DNA from: Cristatella mucedo
Taxonomy: Eukaryota > Bryozoa > Phylactolaemata > Cristatellidae
Assembly: GCA_009760855.2 (NCBI GenBank)
Contig: WPIO01000167.1
Coordinates: forward strand, 181,501-245,500
Length of the DNA stretch: 64,000 nt
Direction of reading: 5' to 3'
Both the position numbers and the translations under genes were made by a program. The notes beneath the pieces are model-generated. The model saw only the letters and a list, made by a program, of their open reading frames with translations. It was not told the origin of the DNA and did not search any database. Positions within the stretch are counted from its first letter, which is position 1; every line of letters starts with the position of its first letter. Positions 33,231 through 45,770 of this stretch are shown here, piece by piece.

Positions 33231-34190
33231 TCGTTTAGAATTGGGTTAAAATAAGCTACTGCACTCTTCTTTCCATCTACCGCTTGTCCGAAAACGGTCC
33301 ACAGGAGAGTAAATCTGGCATTCGCACTAAGCATGAATGTTGCTGCACTGCACCTACACTTGTGAAATATGTGTACGTATCCGACTCTAGGTGGAGCAAC
33401 TGAAATTTAGTGTGCCATGCTGGCCTTCGCTTAGCTTAGAGCTAAGCCCTGAAGAGTAAAGCTAGGGGTAGGCTTCCAGAAGCTCGAGGACACGAACTTT
33501 AGACGAGATGCGAATTATAATTCGGCAGAAGCTCTGTAATTGGGTGGATGTCAACTCTGACGATCAAATCTGCTGATCGCAAAAACCTCATGTTTGATGG
33601 CGTATACTTTAGTTCTTAAAACGTAGCCGGTGTAACGGAAAGACTCCAGGAGCCGATTGAGGAACTGACAGTGTTGTGAGCTGTTGTAGCCTTATCTGGC
33701 AGGCTGTAGTTTGCTGTGTGTATGGAGCTCCCTGCTGAATTCTCTAATCCATCATTGTATAGCTCATGCACATGTGTGTATGCATTGTATAAAGTGTTGT
33801 TTACCCGGATTATAGCCCTTAGGCCACGGCTGCTGGAAGGGCCGGCATGGCGACCCAGATCTGGCATAGATAGTATGGGGCCCTAGCAGCAATAGGCTCA
33901 TTTCTGTTAACTTAGATACATTTTGGAAGCCATTTTAGCGACAAAATGTTATACGTGTAGGCTACTTGCATGTCATATGCTTAGATGGTGTCGTGCACAC
34001 CTTGCTAAGCCGTTCAGTAAGGGGGTTTTCGGTGTCACATTTTGGGGTCGAGATTGATTGGTCGGCATCTTTACTTGAGTTGTGGCACAGCAGCAGCACA
34101 CGAATAGACCCGACATCGTCATGGACGACAGTTATTATCACAGCGATCCAATAGACCTGGAGGTTTACCCTGACACTCAGCACGGCAAAT
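33231..34190. other. Intergenic; no supported gene
   Basis: Small frames only (60-83 codons) on both strands, with no domain. Confidence 0.4.
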
Positions 34191-34194
34191 TGCA

Positions 34195-35020
34195 GTCTGA
34201 TAGCGTTAATTTCGGTTCGCTGACTCGTTCAAATCTGCCTATGTTCAGCTTCATAACATTGCTAAAATTAGAGCTTGTTTAGATAAGGATACCACGTCCA
34301 AGTTAGTCCATGCATTCGTGACATCCCGTATCAACTTCTGCAAATCACTGCTTACTGGCCTACCAGCATGTGCGATCAGGCTATGGCAGCTGGTGCAAAA
34401 CTTGCAGCTAGGCTTGTCTGTCATGAGCGTCGCAGTTGCCACATTACTCCACTTCTCGCCGACCTGCACTGGCTACCAGTGAGGCAACGGATTGACTTCA
34501 AGGTTTGTCGCTCACTTTTAGGTCTCTTTATTCTATGGCTCCAGCCTATCTGTCAGATATACTACCCCATCGGGCCAAGCATCGTACCACACGCTTTTCG
34601 GAATAAAACACTTTGGAAATACCTCGTACAAACCTTAAGTCCTTTGGAGACCGTGCATTTAGCTCATATGCTCCCAAAGCATGGAACTCCCTCTCGACCT
34701 GCATCAGAACATCCCCTGACCTGACCACAATAAAAAGGAACCTAAAACACACCTATTTAGGACAGCATTTAGTGGGTCCTTTTGATTCGTCTTTGATGTG
34801 CTTATGAGTGCTGACACTGTGCATGCTGCCACTAACCACATTTGCATGGTGACCCTGTGCATGTCACCCCTAACTATATTATTCATTTTGTTTGTTTTTC
34901 AAGCATGATTATACTTACTATTCTATTGCATATCACTTTGCATCAAATGTAAAGCGCCTAGAAAGAGATTAAGTTCTCTGAGGGCGCTTTATCAAGTGCA
35001 ATATTATTATTATTATCAAT
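34195..35020 (+). mobile_element. LINE A C-terminus and complete 3' end
   Basis: Plus-strand copy running from the thumb (AKIRACLDKDTTSKLVHAFV region, about 34260-34325) through ARLVCHERRSC (34400), FGDRAFSSYAPKAWNSLST (about 34630-34690) to the 3' UTR, terminal hairpin 34951-34990 and ATT tail. The hairpin here is a perfect consensus copy (AAAGCGCC/GGCGCTTT outer stem). Truncated 5' of the thumb, several frameshifts. Confidence 0.85.
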
Positions 35021-35725
35021 ATGAAGAGCAAGGATATCAGCACGACCTGAGCAACCCTGCTTCGTCGCCAGCTGATTGCTCCAGCACCCAGATTGTCTGA
35101 CCCCTAGTGCTCGGAGGGAGGCAACTCGAGATGAACAGTTGTAGGGAGAAGCCGCTAGCAGTCGTCTAAAACTCAGGCCACATACAGCAATTACAGAAAT
35201 TTGGTGTTGAAGATGGGACCAAATCTTTGCTAAATCGTTGTAACTATTCTGTTTGTTTTGGAATGCCTGTGTTTGGTCTTGCGACATTCGAAAGGATATG
35301 CTTGAAATTGTGTTCTAGGGCAGAGCAAAGATATTTCAAATAGAGTGGAAGAGTCGCTAGGTATATTTCACACCCTGTAAAAGCCCGTAGATGCCCCAAA
35401 TAGGTATGTTTGAACAAGAATGGGTAACGTGAGGCCACTATGGTAGGCTTAAATGCCGTGCAACAGGCACCTCAGAAAACCGTTTATCACTTTCCGAGCC
35501 CATCTTCAAAAATGCCACAATTGCCTACCTCACTGGGGCTGCTGCTGACATCGGTATGGTACTGTTTCCGAATTTCGTGTACGAGTTGAACACACAGCTA
35601 GGCGATCGTGTATAAAGCCATTAATGTTGCCAAAAATTAAGAAGCCTAATAATGCTGAGCATTTAAAATCTTTTGAAACTTGAAGTAGGCTGGAAGATTG
35701 AACAGTAAAGACCGGGTACAGGGCG
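35021..35725. other. Intergenic; no supported gene
   Basis: A minus frame at 34958-35287 overlaps the LINE tail and has no domain. Nothing else is recognised. Confidence 0.4.
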
Positions 35726-35729
35726 GAGA

Positions 35730-36075
35730 GAAATGAATCTCCGTCTGTAACTTCAAAAATCCATAATTACTATGTGACCGTTATGCAGGACAGTATTGTA
35801 TACCTCTCAAACCACCATTCGCCTAAGCAGCTTTTGGTGGGCATTCGGTAGCCAACAAAGTTTATCTCACGAAACACGAGAACGTGGGAAGCATAGCACA
35901 TTCAGGAGAGCAGTTGAGGCAGCGAGTTGCGTGGAAGTAGCAGCTCAGTGCGGCTGAAAAGAATGAGCCGTAGTCGGCAGCAGAAAGTAGTTCCTATTAC
36001 GCAAGAACTGTGGAAGCAAGTTCCACAGTCTAAGACCAGTGGAGCTAAAGCTGCTAGCGGTGGTCAGCAATGCGG
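35730..36075 (-). mobile_element. LINE B C-terminus and 3' UTR
   Basis: Nucleotide blocks match the LINE B copies at 55.2 and 58.1 kb in the same order on the minus strand (GCATTCGGTAGCCAACA, GTGGGAAGCATAGCAC, GTGGAAGCAAGTTCCACAG). It directly abuts the gypsy relic. Confidence 0.75.
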
Positions 36076-36089
36076 TTAGCAATGAAAAA

Positions 36090-37980
36090 TTGGAAGCCAC
36101 GTTCCAGCATCAATGTGAATGAAGAGTGACAATGAAGTGCCTATCAGACCTAGGGATATCCAAATGAGGTGATCTATAGTAAATGCACAACCTATTGACG
36201 AAGGTAGAGGCTGCCGAGCACTCAGGGATAAAGAGCTTGAACGAGAAGCAGGTGCAGTTACACAGCTGATCAGGTATGCTGCCTGGGGCCTTGCGACTAC
36301 TAAAGTCGACCAGGAAGGTCGTCAGGGAGACCGGGGCGCCACTTGAGATACTACGCCCAGCCAGTGTCCTGATCACAATGGATAAATCAACGAAGAGGCG
36401 TATAATGCATATTGCAGAAGGCAGCTTGTTTCCAGTGCTAATAGGGACAGACTTCCTCAGAAAACATTTCAATCTTACTGTGGACTACGAGAACACTTTA
36501 TCTACTATCGGAACCTGTACGATCCATCTGAGAGATAACAGCCTTTGGGACCAACCGGAGTTAAATTTATCCAAACCATATAACGTTTATATTGTACCTA
36601 GGTGCGAGCAATTGCTTAATTTTTTCATGACAAATGCGATTGACACTGGGATACCATTCGAGCGCAATAAAGGGAGGCTGGCAGAGATGTGTCTTGCGGC
36701 AGCTAGGGCTATATTCTTACGACTGGTCTTTTATCCAGTGGGACTCGTCAATACTCACCACCGACTTTTCTGAACTAAAATTGTCAATCGTCTTGATAGG
36801 CTGCTTCTGGGGGGGTCAGAGCAAAAGTTCAGAGAGAGGTTCCCACTGAATTATGTGGCGTCAGAGCAGTAGCATCAAATAAACTTAAATTTGATCTTTC
36901 ATTGACTAGCTTGACACCAAACGAGCAGCAGAAGCTGCACGATTTCTTAACCGACTATCGGGAGGTTTTCATTAACTTAAAGATTAGACATTGACATACT
37001 AGAACAAGGACACCTCCAGATAAATACCTGGAGTTCGAGACCGATTTGGGCCAGGCCCTATCCTGTATCTCAGGCACGTTGGTCCGAGGTTAACAAATAG
37101 GTACACGGCATGCTTGAGGCCGGTGTGAATGAAAAGTCATTTAGGCAATATAGCTTGATCGCGGTTCATATAAAGAATAAGGACGGTATCTGCATTTTCT
37201 GCTTCGATTATAGGTTACTTAACCCTATCACGATTAAGGGTAGTTAGCTACGTTTTACAATAACGGATAAGGTTTTCCATTTGTTAGATCGTCTGAAATA
37301 CTTCAGCAATGTTCGCCTGGCATGAGGATACCTACAGATAGCAATAAGCTTGCGGGAAGGCAAAGACTGTCCTCCAGACCTACAAAGGGGAATGCTAGCT
37401 TAGGAAATGAGTTTTGTACTGTGGAAAACCCGGGTACATTCCAGCTAGCTATGGACTTCATTGTATTAGGTCTTCAATGGATCACTCTCCCGGCTCATGG
37501 TGATGACATATGGCTTTCTTTCCAAATCTTTGAGCAGAATCTTATTTGGCTTGGGATTTTCAGGATAAGATTAGGGCAAATGATCTCAACATCAAGCCCT
37601 CAGAATGCACTAGGGACCTGCCAAAGACCAGGAGTATTATCTGGTGCGAGTTTGGAGGCTATACAGCCAGTTATTTAGAATGCAGACAAGATTGTGCAGT
37701 ATCCACCACCCAGTGATGACAAATTGGTTCGGCAGTTCATTTAACTGGCATTCCACTACTGCAAGTTTGTGCCGGGGTTAGAGAAATTAGCTGTGCCGCT
37801 TAACCAAGCACTCCAACAGGGGAAGCACTTCATGTGGCAGGAGAAAGGTTACTGTTCATCAAGGATCTTCACGACTGGCTGTCTACCAAGCAGATTCCTA
37901 GGTTCTCAGACTGTGCCTTTCTTGAGCTACCTCTAGGCTTAGAGATTCTCAAATTGACATTTCCAACTTAAGTAGCTCAT
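36090..37980 (+). mobile_element. Ty3/gypsy pol relic (protease and reverse transcriptase)
   Basis: The best frame, 36276-36773, begins in the aspartic protease: ETGAP at 36327 stands where the D-T/S-G-A active site is expected, so the catalytic aspartate looks changed. It continues through IGTDFLRKHF and VDYENTL. Further on are LTPNEQQKLHDFLTDYREVF (about 36910-36970) and the reverse transcriptase blocks FDYRLLN (about 37205), a decayed primer-grip region, GDDI (about 37500, catalytic YxDD degraded) and RQFI-ASYY-like connection sequence to about 37900. Stops and frameshifts are frequent. No long terminal repeats or integrase were found, so this is an internal fragment. Confidence 0.75.
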
Positions 37981-38184
37981 CCTAAACTAGGTTTAAAATG
38001 TCTGACAAATAATAATTTTCGTTTTTCCTTTCCCCCGGTGAATTCCTTTTACATATACAAAAATTTAGCGAGAATTATGGTAGCAGCGTTTCCTTTACCA
38101 TGCAAAAGTCCTCACTAGCCGCCTAATAGCCGCCTTTAAACAGGCGTATGCCCAACCATTAATACTATTATCAGAAAATTTCCA

Positions 38185-39000
38185 AACTCATCACATCAGC
38201 TCCACACACAAGTCTGCCTAGCTTCAGCTACATAGCATTGCTAGAATGTGGGCTTTCTTAGATATGGATACAACGTCTAAGTTGATCCACGCATTTGTTA
38301 CATCCCGTCTTGACTTATGTGACTCACTGGTTGCTGGTCTACCGGCATGTGCATTTTAGGCGATTACAGCTAGTGCTAAACTCTGCAGCTAGGCTTGTCT
38401 GTCATGAGCATCGCAGTTGCCATATAACGCCACTTCTTGCCGAACTGCACTGACTACCAGTTAAGGAACAGATCGACTTCAAGGTTTTGTCACTCACGTT
38501 TAGGTCACTTCATTATACGGCTCCAGCCTATCTCCAAGATCTACTCCCCCACCAGGCCAAGCATCGTACCATCCAATTTTCGAAATCCAACAGTTTGCCA
38601 ATACCTCGTACAAACCTCAAGTACTTTGGAAACCTTCCATTTAGTTCGCTTGCTCCTAGAGCATACAACTCCCAACTTGCATCAGAACAGTCCTTTATTT
38701 GACCACATTTAAAAAGAGCTCAAAAACACACCAACTTAGGACAGCATTTAGTGAGTCCCTCTGATTCGTCCTTCATGTGCTTACGTGTGATGACTCTGTG
38801 CTTGCTGACATTAACCACACTGGCATACTGACCCTGTGCATGTCACCCCTAACCATGGTATTCATGCTGTTTATCAAGCATTATATTATTCACCAGTCAA
38901 TCGTGTTTTTCTTGGCAGCAAATGCAAAACGCCTAGAATGAGATTAAGTTTTAAGAGGGCGCTTTATCAATTGCATTATTATTATAATTATTATTGTAAC
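38185..39000 (+). mobile_element. LINE A C-terminus and 3' end
   Basis: Runs from the thumb (WAFLDMDTTSKLIHAFVTSRL, about 38245-38320) through FKVLSLTFRSLHYTAPAYL (38480-38540) to the 3' UTR, a diverged hairpin at 38926-38965 and an ATT/ATAATT tail. One outer-stem base is changed (AAAACGCC). Confidence 0.8.
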
Positions 39001-42000
39001 ACGTCGGGTCTCGGTCAATATCTCAAACCAGTTTAGCTATTCGAGGAAAACTCCTCTGCCGTTGAACTGCGAAAATGCCGTAAGTTGTACGTCTACAGTC
39101 AACTCTTGCCAAAGTAGATTATAGTCTAACGTTTACCCAGCTGTGCACGAGCGTATTAATGCAAAACACCGAAGAGCACTCCCACAGCCACATTACAATA
39201 TTTTCGAATGGATGGCTTCGTATAGGCAGCGTATAGCAACCGTCGAATAAAATGTCAGCTGTGCTCAAGCAGGTGGGACGATTTTTTCTTGATATTCTTA
39301 GCCTTTCAAGAGGGTTGCTTTAGGCCCGGATCAGGTAGTTCACGCATACTCTGTTTGAATTAAAAAAGTTCTTGCGTGAAACCTAGCCGGTGTATGATGA
39401 GATAGCCCTCCGTTGGCAGTCTCAAATTCTTCTCTGCTCTAGAAATACAGGCTTAATATCTCAATTTATGTGTAATCTTCATAACCGCATTGTTCGGTCA
39501 ATTTGGACAGGCATGTATACAGTAGCAATGCCCCGGCAAGTCGATAACCCGGGTAAGGCTCTTGGTTTCACCAGTAATTGCAAGCATAAGCTGGAGCCAG
39601 CACATTCGGAAATGGTGTCTTCAGGGGCTAGTTCTTTGCTTACTGTAATCTGCTACATAGCGCCCATGCTGTTAGTTCAGCGTTTTACCCTGTTACATGT
39701 AAAAGGCATGCATAATACCTAAGTTCTCATAGGGATTTAAACTTTATAAGCTGAGCAGTTTTAGCATCACTCAAAGCAAATAAAGAAGGCGACTTTGTTG
39801 TAAAGGTTAATACACCAGTAATTCCATTAAATTTATGAAGAAATTCACTAAATTGTATGTTCTCACAGATCAATAAAATTAAAATTATGTTATCGTAATT
39901 AAAGAGGGTTTTAAAAATTTATCTGATTACATACATTTCTTCATTAAATTAATAATCTCAAATTTAGTTCTCAGTCATGAAAAATCAACTGTATGACCAG
40001 CTTGTGAGTTTCTACACAGAGGCGCCACAAGAGTACCCCAGTTCATTTGTAATAACCTTCCATAACAAATACATGGTCATAATGTTTGACCATATTAGAA
40101 ATTTATTATTATGCCCGATTAAACTTTTTCTATTTGAAGCGATCAAATCCAATTTCGTCATAGTTCATAATATAATGTAAAAATACAGTAATCCTCGTAT
40201 TTTATTATCAGCAGTATTAGTATGGTAGGGGTATAATTTGGCCTAGACATGCAGAGGGAGATCCAGTAAATAGCATCAGCAATAAACTAGGGAATATAGT
40301 ATCCAGGCGTATGATTTAGAACTGGTAGTACTATTTTAGGCTGAATCCGTTTCGCGGCTAATTTACCTAGCAGTTTCACTTCGACCTGCAGTAGAGATGC
40401 AGACCACTGCTGATTGGCAGCACAAAATATGAATCTAGGCCAAAAGCCCTCTGCCAAAGTAACATCTCCTATGGCTTATTATAGCAGAGCATAGCGTAAT
40501 CATGAAGAGCAGCCCACCGTATTGATATTATTAGTAGGCTCCAAGGCTTGCTCACCTAATAGAAGTAACTAATTTCTACTACATATTGGAGTGCTCTTCC
40601 CGTATTTTTGTCCGTATTTGCCATGGTCCCCGTTCTTTTTCTCGACGGCAGTAATAAGCATTGTAATGTTCGCATTCGCTGACTAGTGAGTTATTTAACG
40701 GGAAATTTGTGTCTCGCCAATAATCCCAGGTCAAACATAGCGTAGGAAGTTTTAACCTCGAATATACTCCGGTCAGATGGTATTCTATGGCAGTGGAAAA
40801 CCATTAAAGCTCAAACTGAAGTTCAGTTTGGCATGCATTGTAACAGTGGTTTCAATCGTTCTACTGCTAGACCAGAAAAAAAGAAGATTGAGTGACTAGT
40901 TCGTTCTAGAAGATCGAATCGTCAGCAAGTAGTCAGAAGGCAGCTAACACTTTCTTCTTGAACTTTTCCACCTGAGAATTAGGACACGAATTTTGTAAGT
41001 ATTTTGGGTGAGTTGTTATTCTTCGCTAAAGTCTTCACAAGCTATGTATGACATTATTCCTTGAGATTACTTTGAAACCACCGAATCTGCAAAAAGAGGT
41101 ATCATAAGTAGGCTTCTACTTATAGCAGAGTCCACTTGGAAAAGTCTTTGCACTCAATGACCTCCTGCGTACCCCTTCCACCATCTCACAGACAACTGCA
41201 TCAAAGCTGGCATTTTTCTGTTTCTGAGAAGACACTTCGAAGTCGCTCGGAGGCTGCTTATTCGTAGTCAAGGCCTGCGTTATAGATGGGCCTGCACCGG
41301 TGGTAGGACTTTTCTGGAGGCCATCATTGGCTACCTCTCGACCGTCGCTCTCCTTAGAGAAAGCTTTACACCTCGATAGCTGCAGCCGTGTGAATTAGGG
41401 CACACAAACTACTCTTGTTGTCGCGTACGCAAAGATGGCAGAGGAAACTTACTAAAACCGACCGGGAGACCTATCAGGGATGCATCTAGTTGTTGCAGTC
41501 GACTAATATATCCTCTCGGCCGAGCTCATCATATCATGTAAGGCATGAACAGGGAGAACATGGCGTTTTGGCGTTCTTCTTTGAGAGAAATCGAGTCAGT
41601 AGGGCGAAACGGGGTCTTGTTCTTAAAATGGAGTCGCTTGTAATGTGGGCTGTAGGATTGGCAGCCAAAAAGAGGAGCCACTGATTCTGATTACAGGCTA
41701 CACCAACTGCTTCAAACGGACAGGTCATATTCTGGCCAAAGCCGAGCTCCTCCTCGTGGAAGAGGAATCCGGAGACAGCTCGGTACAGCTGCTTCTTCGA
41801 CTAAATTTATCCACATTCATCCGACAAGTTTTACATCTTCACCCTACACATCTAAAACTCAGCATCAGACTTGATGAAGCTAAGATCAAAGTTACTGAAA
41901 GCCACTGTGATGGAAGGTGCCCACGATGGGTATCTACCTCATTAGGCTCCGTGTCTCAGAATTTGGCCTATAGCAGCCCAGGTCAGGTTGCTGATTTCTT

Positions 42001-42120
42001 GCGGTTGGGGGAGAGTAATTCTCACAGCAGCTGCAGCACTGAAATAACAGCTACGATAATAACAATAAAAACATCTTTGATCAATCAGCATGTGAGAACT
42101 TGAACTAATTCTAGACGTTT
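39001..42120. other. Intergenic; no supported gene
   Basis: 39730-40200 is AT-rich with a 67-codon frame (39977-40180) of no recognised family. The longest frame is 152 codons at 41645-42103 (plus), without recognisable domains and with no neighbour to support it; it could be a relic or chance. I see no mobile-element sequence that I can assign. Confidence 0.35.
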
Positions 42121-42124
42121 TGCA

Positions 42125-42525
42125 TGTGCTGCTAAAGAAATGTGATCGAATAGTTTGAGGTACAAGTCTCGATGAAAATAACAGTATTAAAATGCTTTGG
42201 GATGACTTGCACAAGGTCAGCATGCATGTGTGTTAGTGGCAGAGTGACACGGTGTCGGCACGCATTAGCACGTTACCGCGGAATCGTAGTGACAAACTTA
42301 ATTCTTTGGTAAATGTTTGCCTTTTTAATTTCATGTAAATTGTGATGAAGTCTGTAAATTTAAGGATGCGAGTTTGGGGTGATATCCAGGCTTGTGGAGT
42401 GTACGAAATCAAGGCACGAAAGTCTGTGAACGATTTGAGGTTTGTGCGAGGTATAGGTAATAGTTTGAATTCTGAAAAGCGGTCGGTAGTGTGCCTAGCC
42501 AAGTGGGCAGTAGATTTGATCTTAT
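42125..42525 (-). mobile_element. LINE A variant, C-terminus
   Basis: The minus-strand frame 42233-42502 carries LPIPRTNLKSF followed by QTFTKELSL, a diverged version of the IPRTNLKSFGDRAFS to THLFRTAFSG segment. It abuts a LINE B copy on its inner side. Confidence 0.6.
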
Positions 42526-42529
42526 GTAA

Positions 42530-43262
42530 TACGATTTATCTCCGTCTGTTACTCCACAAAGCCATAAGGACTATGTAGGTGATAGGTAGGCAGGTTTTGT
42601 ACAGCACGCTGGCAGCCGAAGCGGCTTTCGAGACCTATTCCGTAACCAAGAGACTAAATGTCATGCAATAAAGAGAAGGTGGGAAGCATCTAGGAGTCAG
42701 GAGAGTATTTAGGATAGCGAGTAGAATGGAAGTACCAGCTCAGGGCCATTTGAAACGATGATCCATAGTCGGCATCAGGAGAGAAGTTGCCTCTCCTTAA
42801 GAACGGTGGAACCGAGTTCACAGTCTTGGACCCACAGAGTTAAAACATCTGCCGCTAACTGACTGTAAGCAGAGGAATCAAACTGCTAATTTAGTGTCCA
42901 TACAGAACCGGTGGGCATGAGTAGGCTCTAACTGGTATAGCAGTGCAGCTAGGTATGCCGGAGCTAAGCCATTTCAGCCTTTTGGGTCAGCATAAGACCT
43001 TTGTTCTGTAACCATTGATCAACTGGCAGCCATCCTAGCACTTCTAGCAACGGGTAAACGAGATCAAAGCTCTGTGGCATAAAAGATAGTTTTCATCCAT
43101 ATTCATAGCCAGCTGCAGTGGCCTAGGCGAAATTTAGGTGGCTCCTTTAAAATAAATTACACTAATAAAGCCGTGGCACAAGTAAGGAGCTAGTTAAATG
43201 CTCGGAAATCCTCTGTGGAAGACAGCTCCTAACCTTAGATAAGGATCGGACGTGATGGCTAG
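42530..43262 (-). mobile_element. LINE B, 3' half, interrupted by a SINE
   Basis: Nucleotide blocks follow LINE B at 58.1-58.8 kb in order (GTTACTCCACAAAGCCATAA, AGCGGCTTTCGAGACC, AAGGATCGGACGTGATGGC). At the GTGATGGCTAG word a SINE begins at 43263, and LINE B text returns after it at about 43470. About 350 bp of LINE B normally lying between these points is missing. Confidence 0.7.
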
Positions 43263-43455
43263 GTGAGCCGTAATGGCACACTAGGTAAGGCGGTGGCTTT
43301 CACGACTTCGGTCCCGAGGTCATGGGTTAGATTCCTGCAGTGGGTGATTCTTTATCGCCACTGCAAGCGGTGGTGATGGCCATAAAGGTTTTTCTGTTGC
43401 TATACAAAAAGAGGCCATTTAATCAGCCAGTATTTATTTATTTTTATTTTTCCAT
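43263..43455 (+). repeat. tRNA-derived SINE, copy 4
   Basis: Plus-strand copy: head TAATGGCACACTAGGTAAGG (A-box region), near-perfect B box (GGTTAGATTCC), body, then the ATTTATTTATTTTTATT tail. Inserted in a LINE B copy. Confidence 0.8.
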
Positions 43456-43469
43456 GGAACTCAATCACT

Positions 43470-43850
43470 TTTTCTATAGGTTGAGTATAAATGCGGAACA
43501 GCAAGGGACCTAGGGAGGACTCTTAAGGGATTCCACAGGTGACCCGTATCGTGTGTGAGACTTGAATCCCAACAACACGGATAATACAATTCAAACCAAG
43601 CCAGTGCCTCCTCGGCCACATTGATTATTGCTCTCAATCGTTCCAGTAGAATATCGTGATCAATGGTTTTTAAGGCAGCTTATTGATGTAGCAGAGCGTG
43701 GGCAGTGACATTCCCATTGTCGTTACCACGTATAATGTCATCGCTAACATGTAGGATAGAAATTTCAGTGGAGTACTGCCTATTAAATCCCGATTGAAAT
43801 GTTTCTAACACGGCTGCTTACCCACAACTACTTCAAGAATATTAACCAAC
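43470..43850 (-). mobile_element. LINE B reverse transcriptase fragment
   Basis: Continuation of the LINE B copy beyond the SINE, matching 59190-59410 in order (CATAGGTTG-like word, GGAACAGCAAGGGACCTAG, TTCCACAGGTGACCC, AATCGTTC). It covers the palm region upstream of the catalytic motif in decayed form. Confidence 0.65.
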
Positions 43851-44049
43851 AAATTGAAAATGGAAAGTTATCTGTATCCGTGTACAATGGCATTGTCACT
43901 CTCTTATAGCTGATGTCTTCTAAAGACTGCTAGTCTTACCATGGAGGTGCAGATATGAGGAAGCCAGGGCAGTACTAATGATGTGGGCATTTTGAACGAG
44001 ATTGTGCTAGGTTGCTGTCAGTATTTGCATTTCAATTTGATTGCATGCT

Positions 44050-44832
44050 TCAGACCCGATTCTCAAAACTCGTGCCGAAATAATGCGACCAATGTGAGCT
44101 CTCATGCCTCTACGATGCACTGACTTTCTATTGCCATGCATAACTTCTATAATGCGTATGTCATTAGCCTCAGGTCAAATCCCAGCACCCTTCAAAAAGG
44201 CTGTACTCAGGCCGCCACTCAAGAAAACATCACTTCACCAAGAAAACTTGAGCACATTTTCCCCTGTCTCCCTTATACCGATGCTGTTACGGACAAAGAA
44301 ACGAGTCGTGGCTTTCCTGCTTAACAGGAATTTTGACATTTCAGAAGTTGCTTGTGGTTTTCGAGAAAAATATTCCATAGAGTCAGCACTGCCTAAGGTG
44401 TACAACGACCTACGTAGTAATTGAAACATTGCTGGAGTGTGTTTGCTTATTTAGCTTAATCTTTCGGCAGGTTTTACTACTACCGATCATCAAATCCTTT
44501 TCGATCTCCTCTCATCTCTCCTGGCATTACTCTTACTACATTGTAATTGCTTCGTTTCCTATCTAGGTGGTAGAATCCACAGTATTGACGATAATGGACT
44601 AATATCATGCGAGGAATCTCTAAAAAATGAGTTGCCTCAGAGCTATATGCTCAGTACTGTTCTTTTTACTGTTGATACTCTTCCTCTTGCCGATTTGATT
44701 TTATGAGCACAATCTAGGCTTTTACTTTTATGCTCATGGAACGAGGTTTTACCTATGCTTTGATCCCTACCAGCCCTTCACCAGGTCAAATTCTCTCAAC
44801 TCTCTTGCCGCATATATTGATGAAATCGTCAG
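44050..44832 (+). mobile_element. LINE A reverse transcriptase, 5' part
   Basis: Frames 44104-44424 and 44136-44324 hold the finger region (LASGQIPAPFKKAVLRPPLKK, FSPVSLIPML) and the CGFREKYSIESALPKVYNDL block before motif A. Further blocks are GFTTTDHQILFDLL near 44470-44510 and the catalytic region FTFMLMERGF near 44720, in shifted frame. It breaks off at about 44832, where a second-type SINE begins. Confidence 0.7.
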
Positions 44833-45000
44833 GTGGGTGGTTTGATCCAGCGGTTAAGGTGCTCACCCTGACGAAGGTCTGGCTGAGGTATTAGGCTCGG
44901 GCCCTGAGGCATATGTGAAGAACCTGAATTGAGATTAAGTTCTCGTAAAGCACTATACAAATGAATTATATATATATATATATTTATTTATTTATTTATA
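44833..45000 (+). repeat. Second SINE type, copy 1
   Basis: Starts GGTGGGTGGTTTGATCCAGC with a tRNA-like A-box region (GTTTGATCCAGCGGTTAAGG), a short body, a GAGATTAAGTTCTC word shared with the LINE 3' hairpin, GTAAAGCACTATACAAATG, and a TA/TTTA tail (44967-45005). It interrupts a LINE A copy that resumes at about 45100. A partial relative lies at 53328-53400. Confidence 0.55.
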
Positions 45001-45099
45001 TTTATGCATGGCTGCTATTTTTTTATAATTTTACTAACAATAAAACCTATTTAATATTTATCGGCAATCAAAGTATAATAAATAAATAGGAAATTCTAA

Positions 45100-45770
45100 A
45101 GCTAAAAATGGGCTCTGCCAACATATGTACTGGGAATCTGCACTAAATCTAAGTGTTTTGTTCCAAAGTGTTCTTTCGTTAGACGAATACTTCAGCTGCA
45201 AAATGAAGCCTGTCTATCTGTATTCATTAACTCAACATTGCTAAAATGTGAGCATGTTTAGACGAGGACAATTTACTGCCCTTCCAGGATAGGCATCGTA
45301 CCACCCACTTTTCGTATTAGATCTTTTGACCCACAACCGGGACGAACCTCCAATTCTTTGGAGACATGTTAGTTAGAATGGTACAAAAGCTTTGAACTCT
45401 CTTTCTACTTGCTTCAAAACATGTCCTGTCTCAATTAGAATAAAAAATATCATTAAAGCATCTACTGATCTCGGCAGTTAGTTTTTCACTATAGTAGGAC
45501 TTGTATGTGTCTATGTATGCTAGAGCTGTGCCTGCAGCTAATAACACAAACTGCATGGTAAGGCGGTTTTCGCGTCACATTTAAGGATATTTTTCTCGTT
45601 GTTTTCCGAGCAGGCAACGACCAACTATTCGATTGTACTTGTTTATTGAGCATGGCATTACTGACAATTAAATCGCGTTTCATTGTTCAGCATATGTAAA
45701 GCGCCTAGAAACAGATTGAGTTCTCTGATGGCAGATTATCAATTGCAATAATATTATTATTATACTATAT
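45100..45770 (+). mobile_element. LINE A 3' half (resumed after SINE)
   Basis: Thumb and C-terminal blocks in decayed form (GFKLSTLLKC region, GIVPPTF region) followed by the 3' UTR with a hairpin at 45698-45737 and an ATT tail (45752-45765). Taken with 44050-44832 it looks like one old copy split by the SINE. Confidence 0.65.

Noticed and set aside
41645-42103. 152-codon plus-strand frame
   Set aside because: Long enough to notice, but no recognisable domain, no convincing splice context and overlap with LINE debris at its end. Not supported as a gene.
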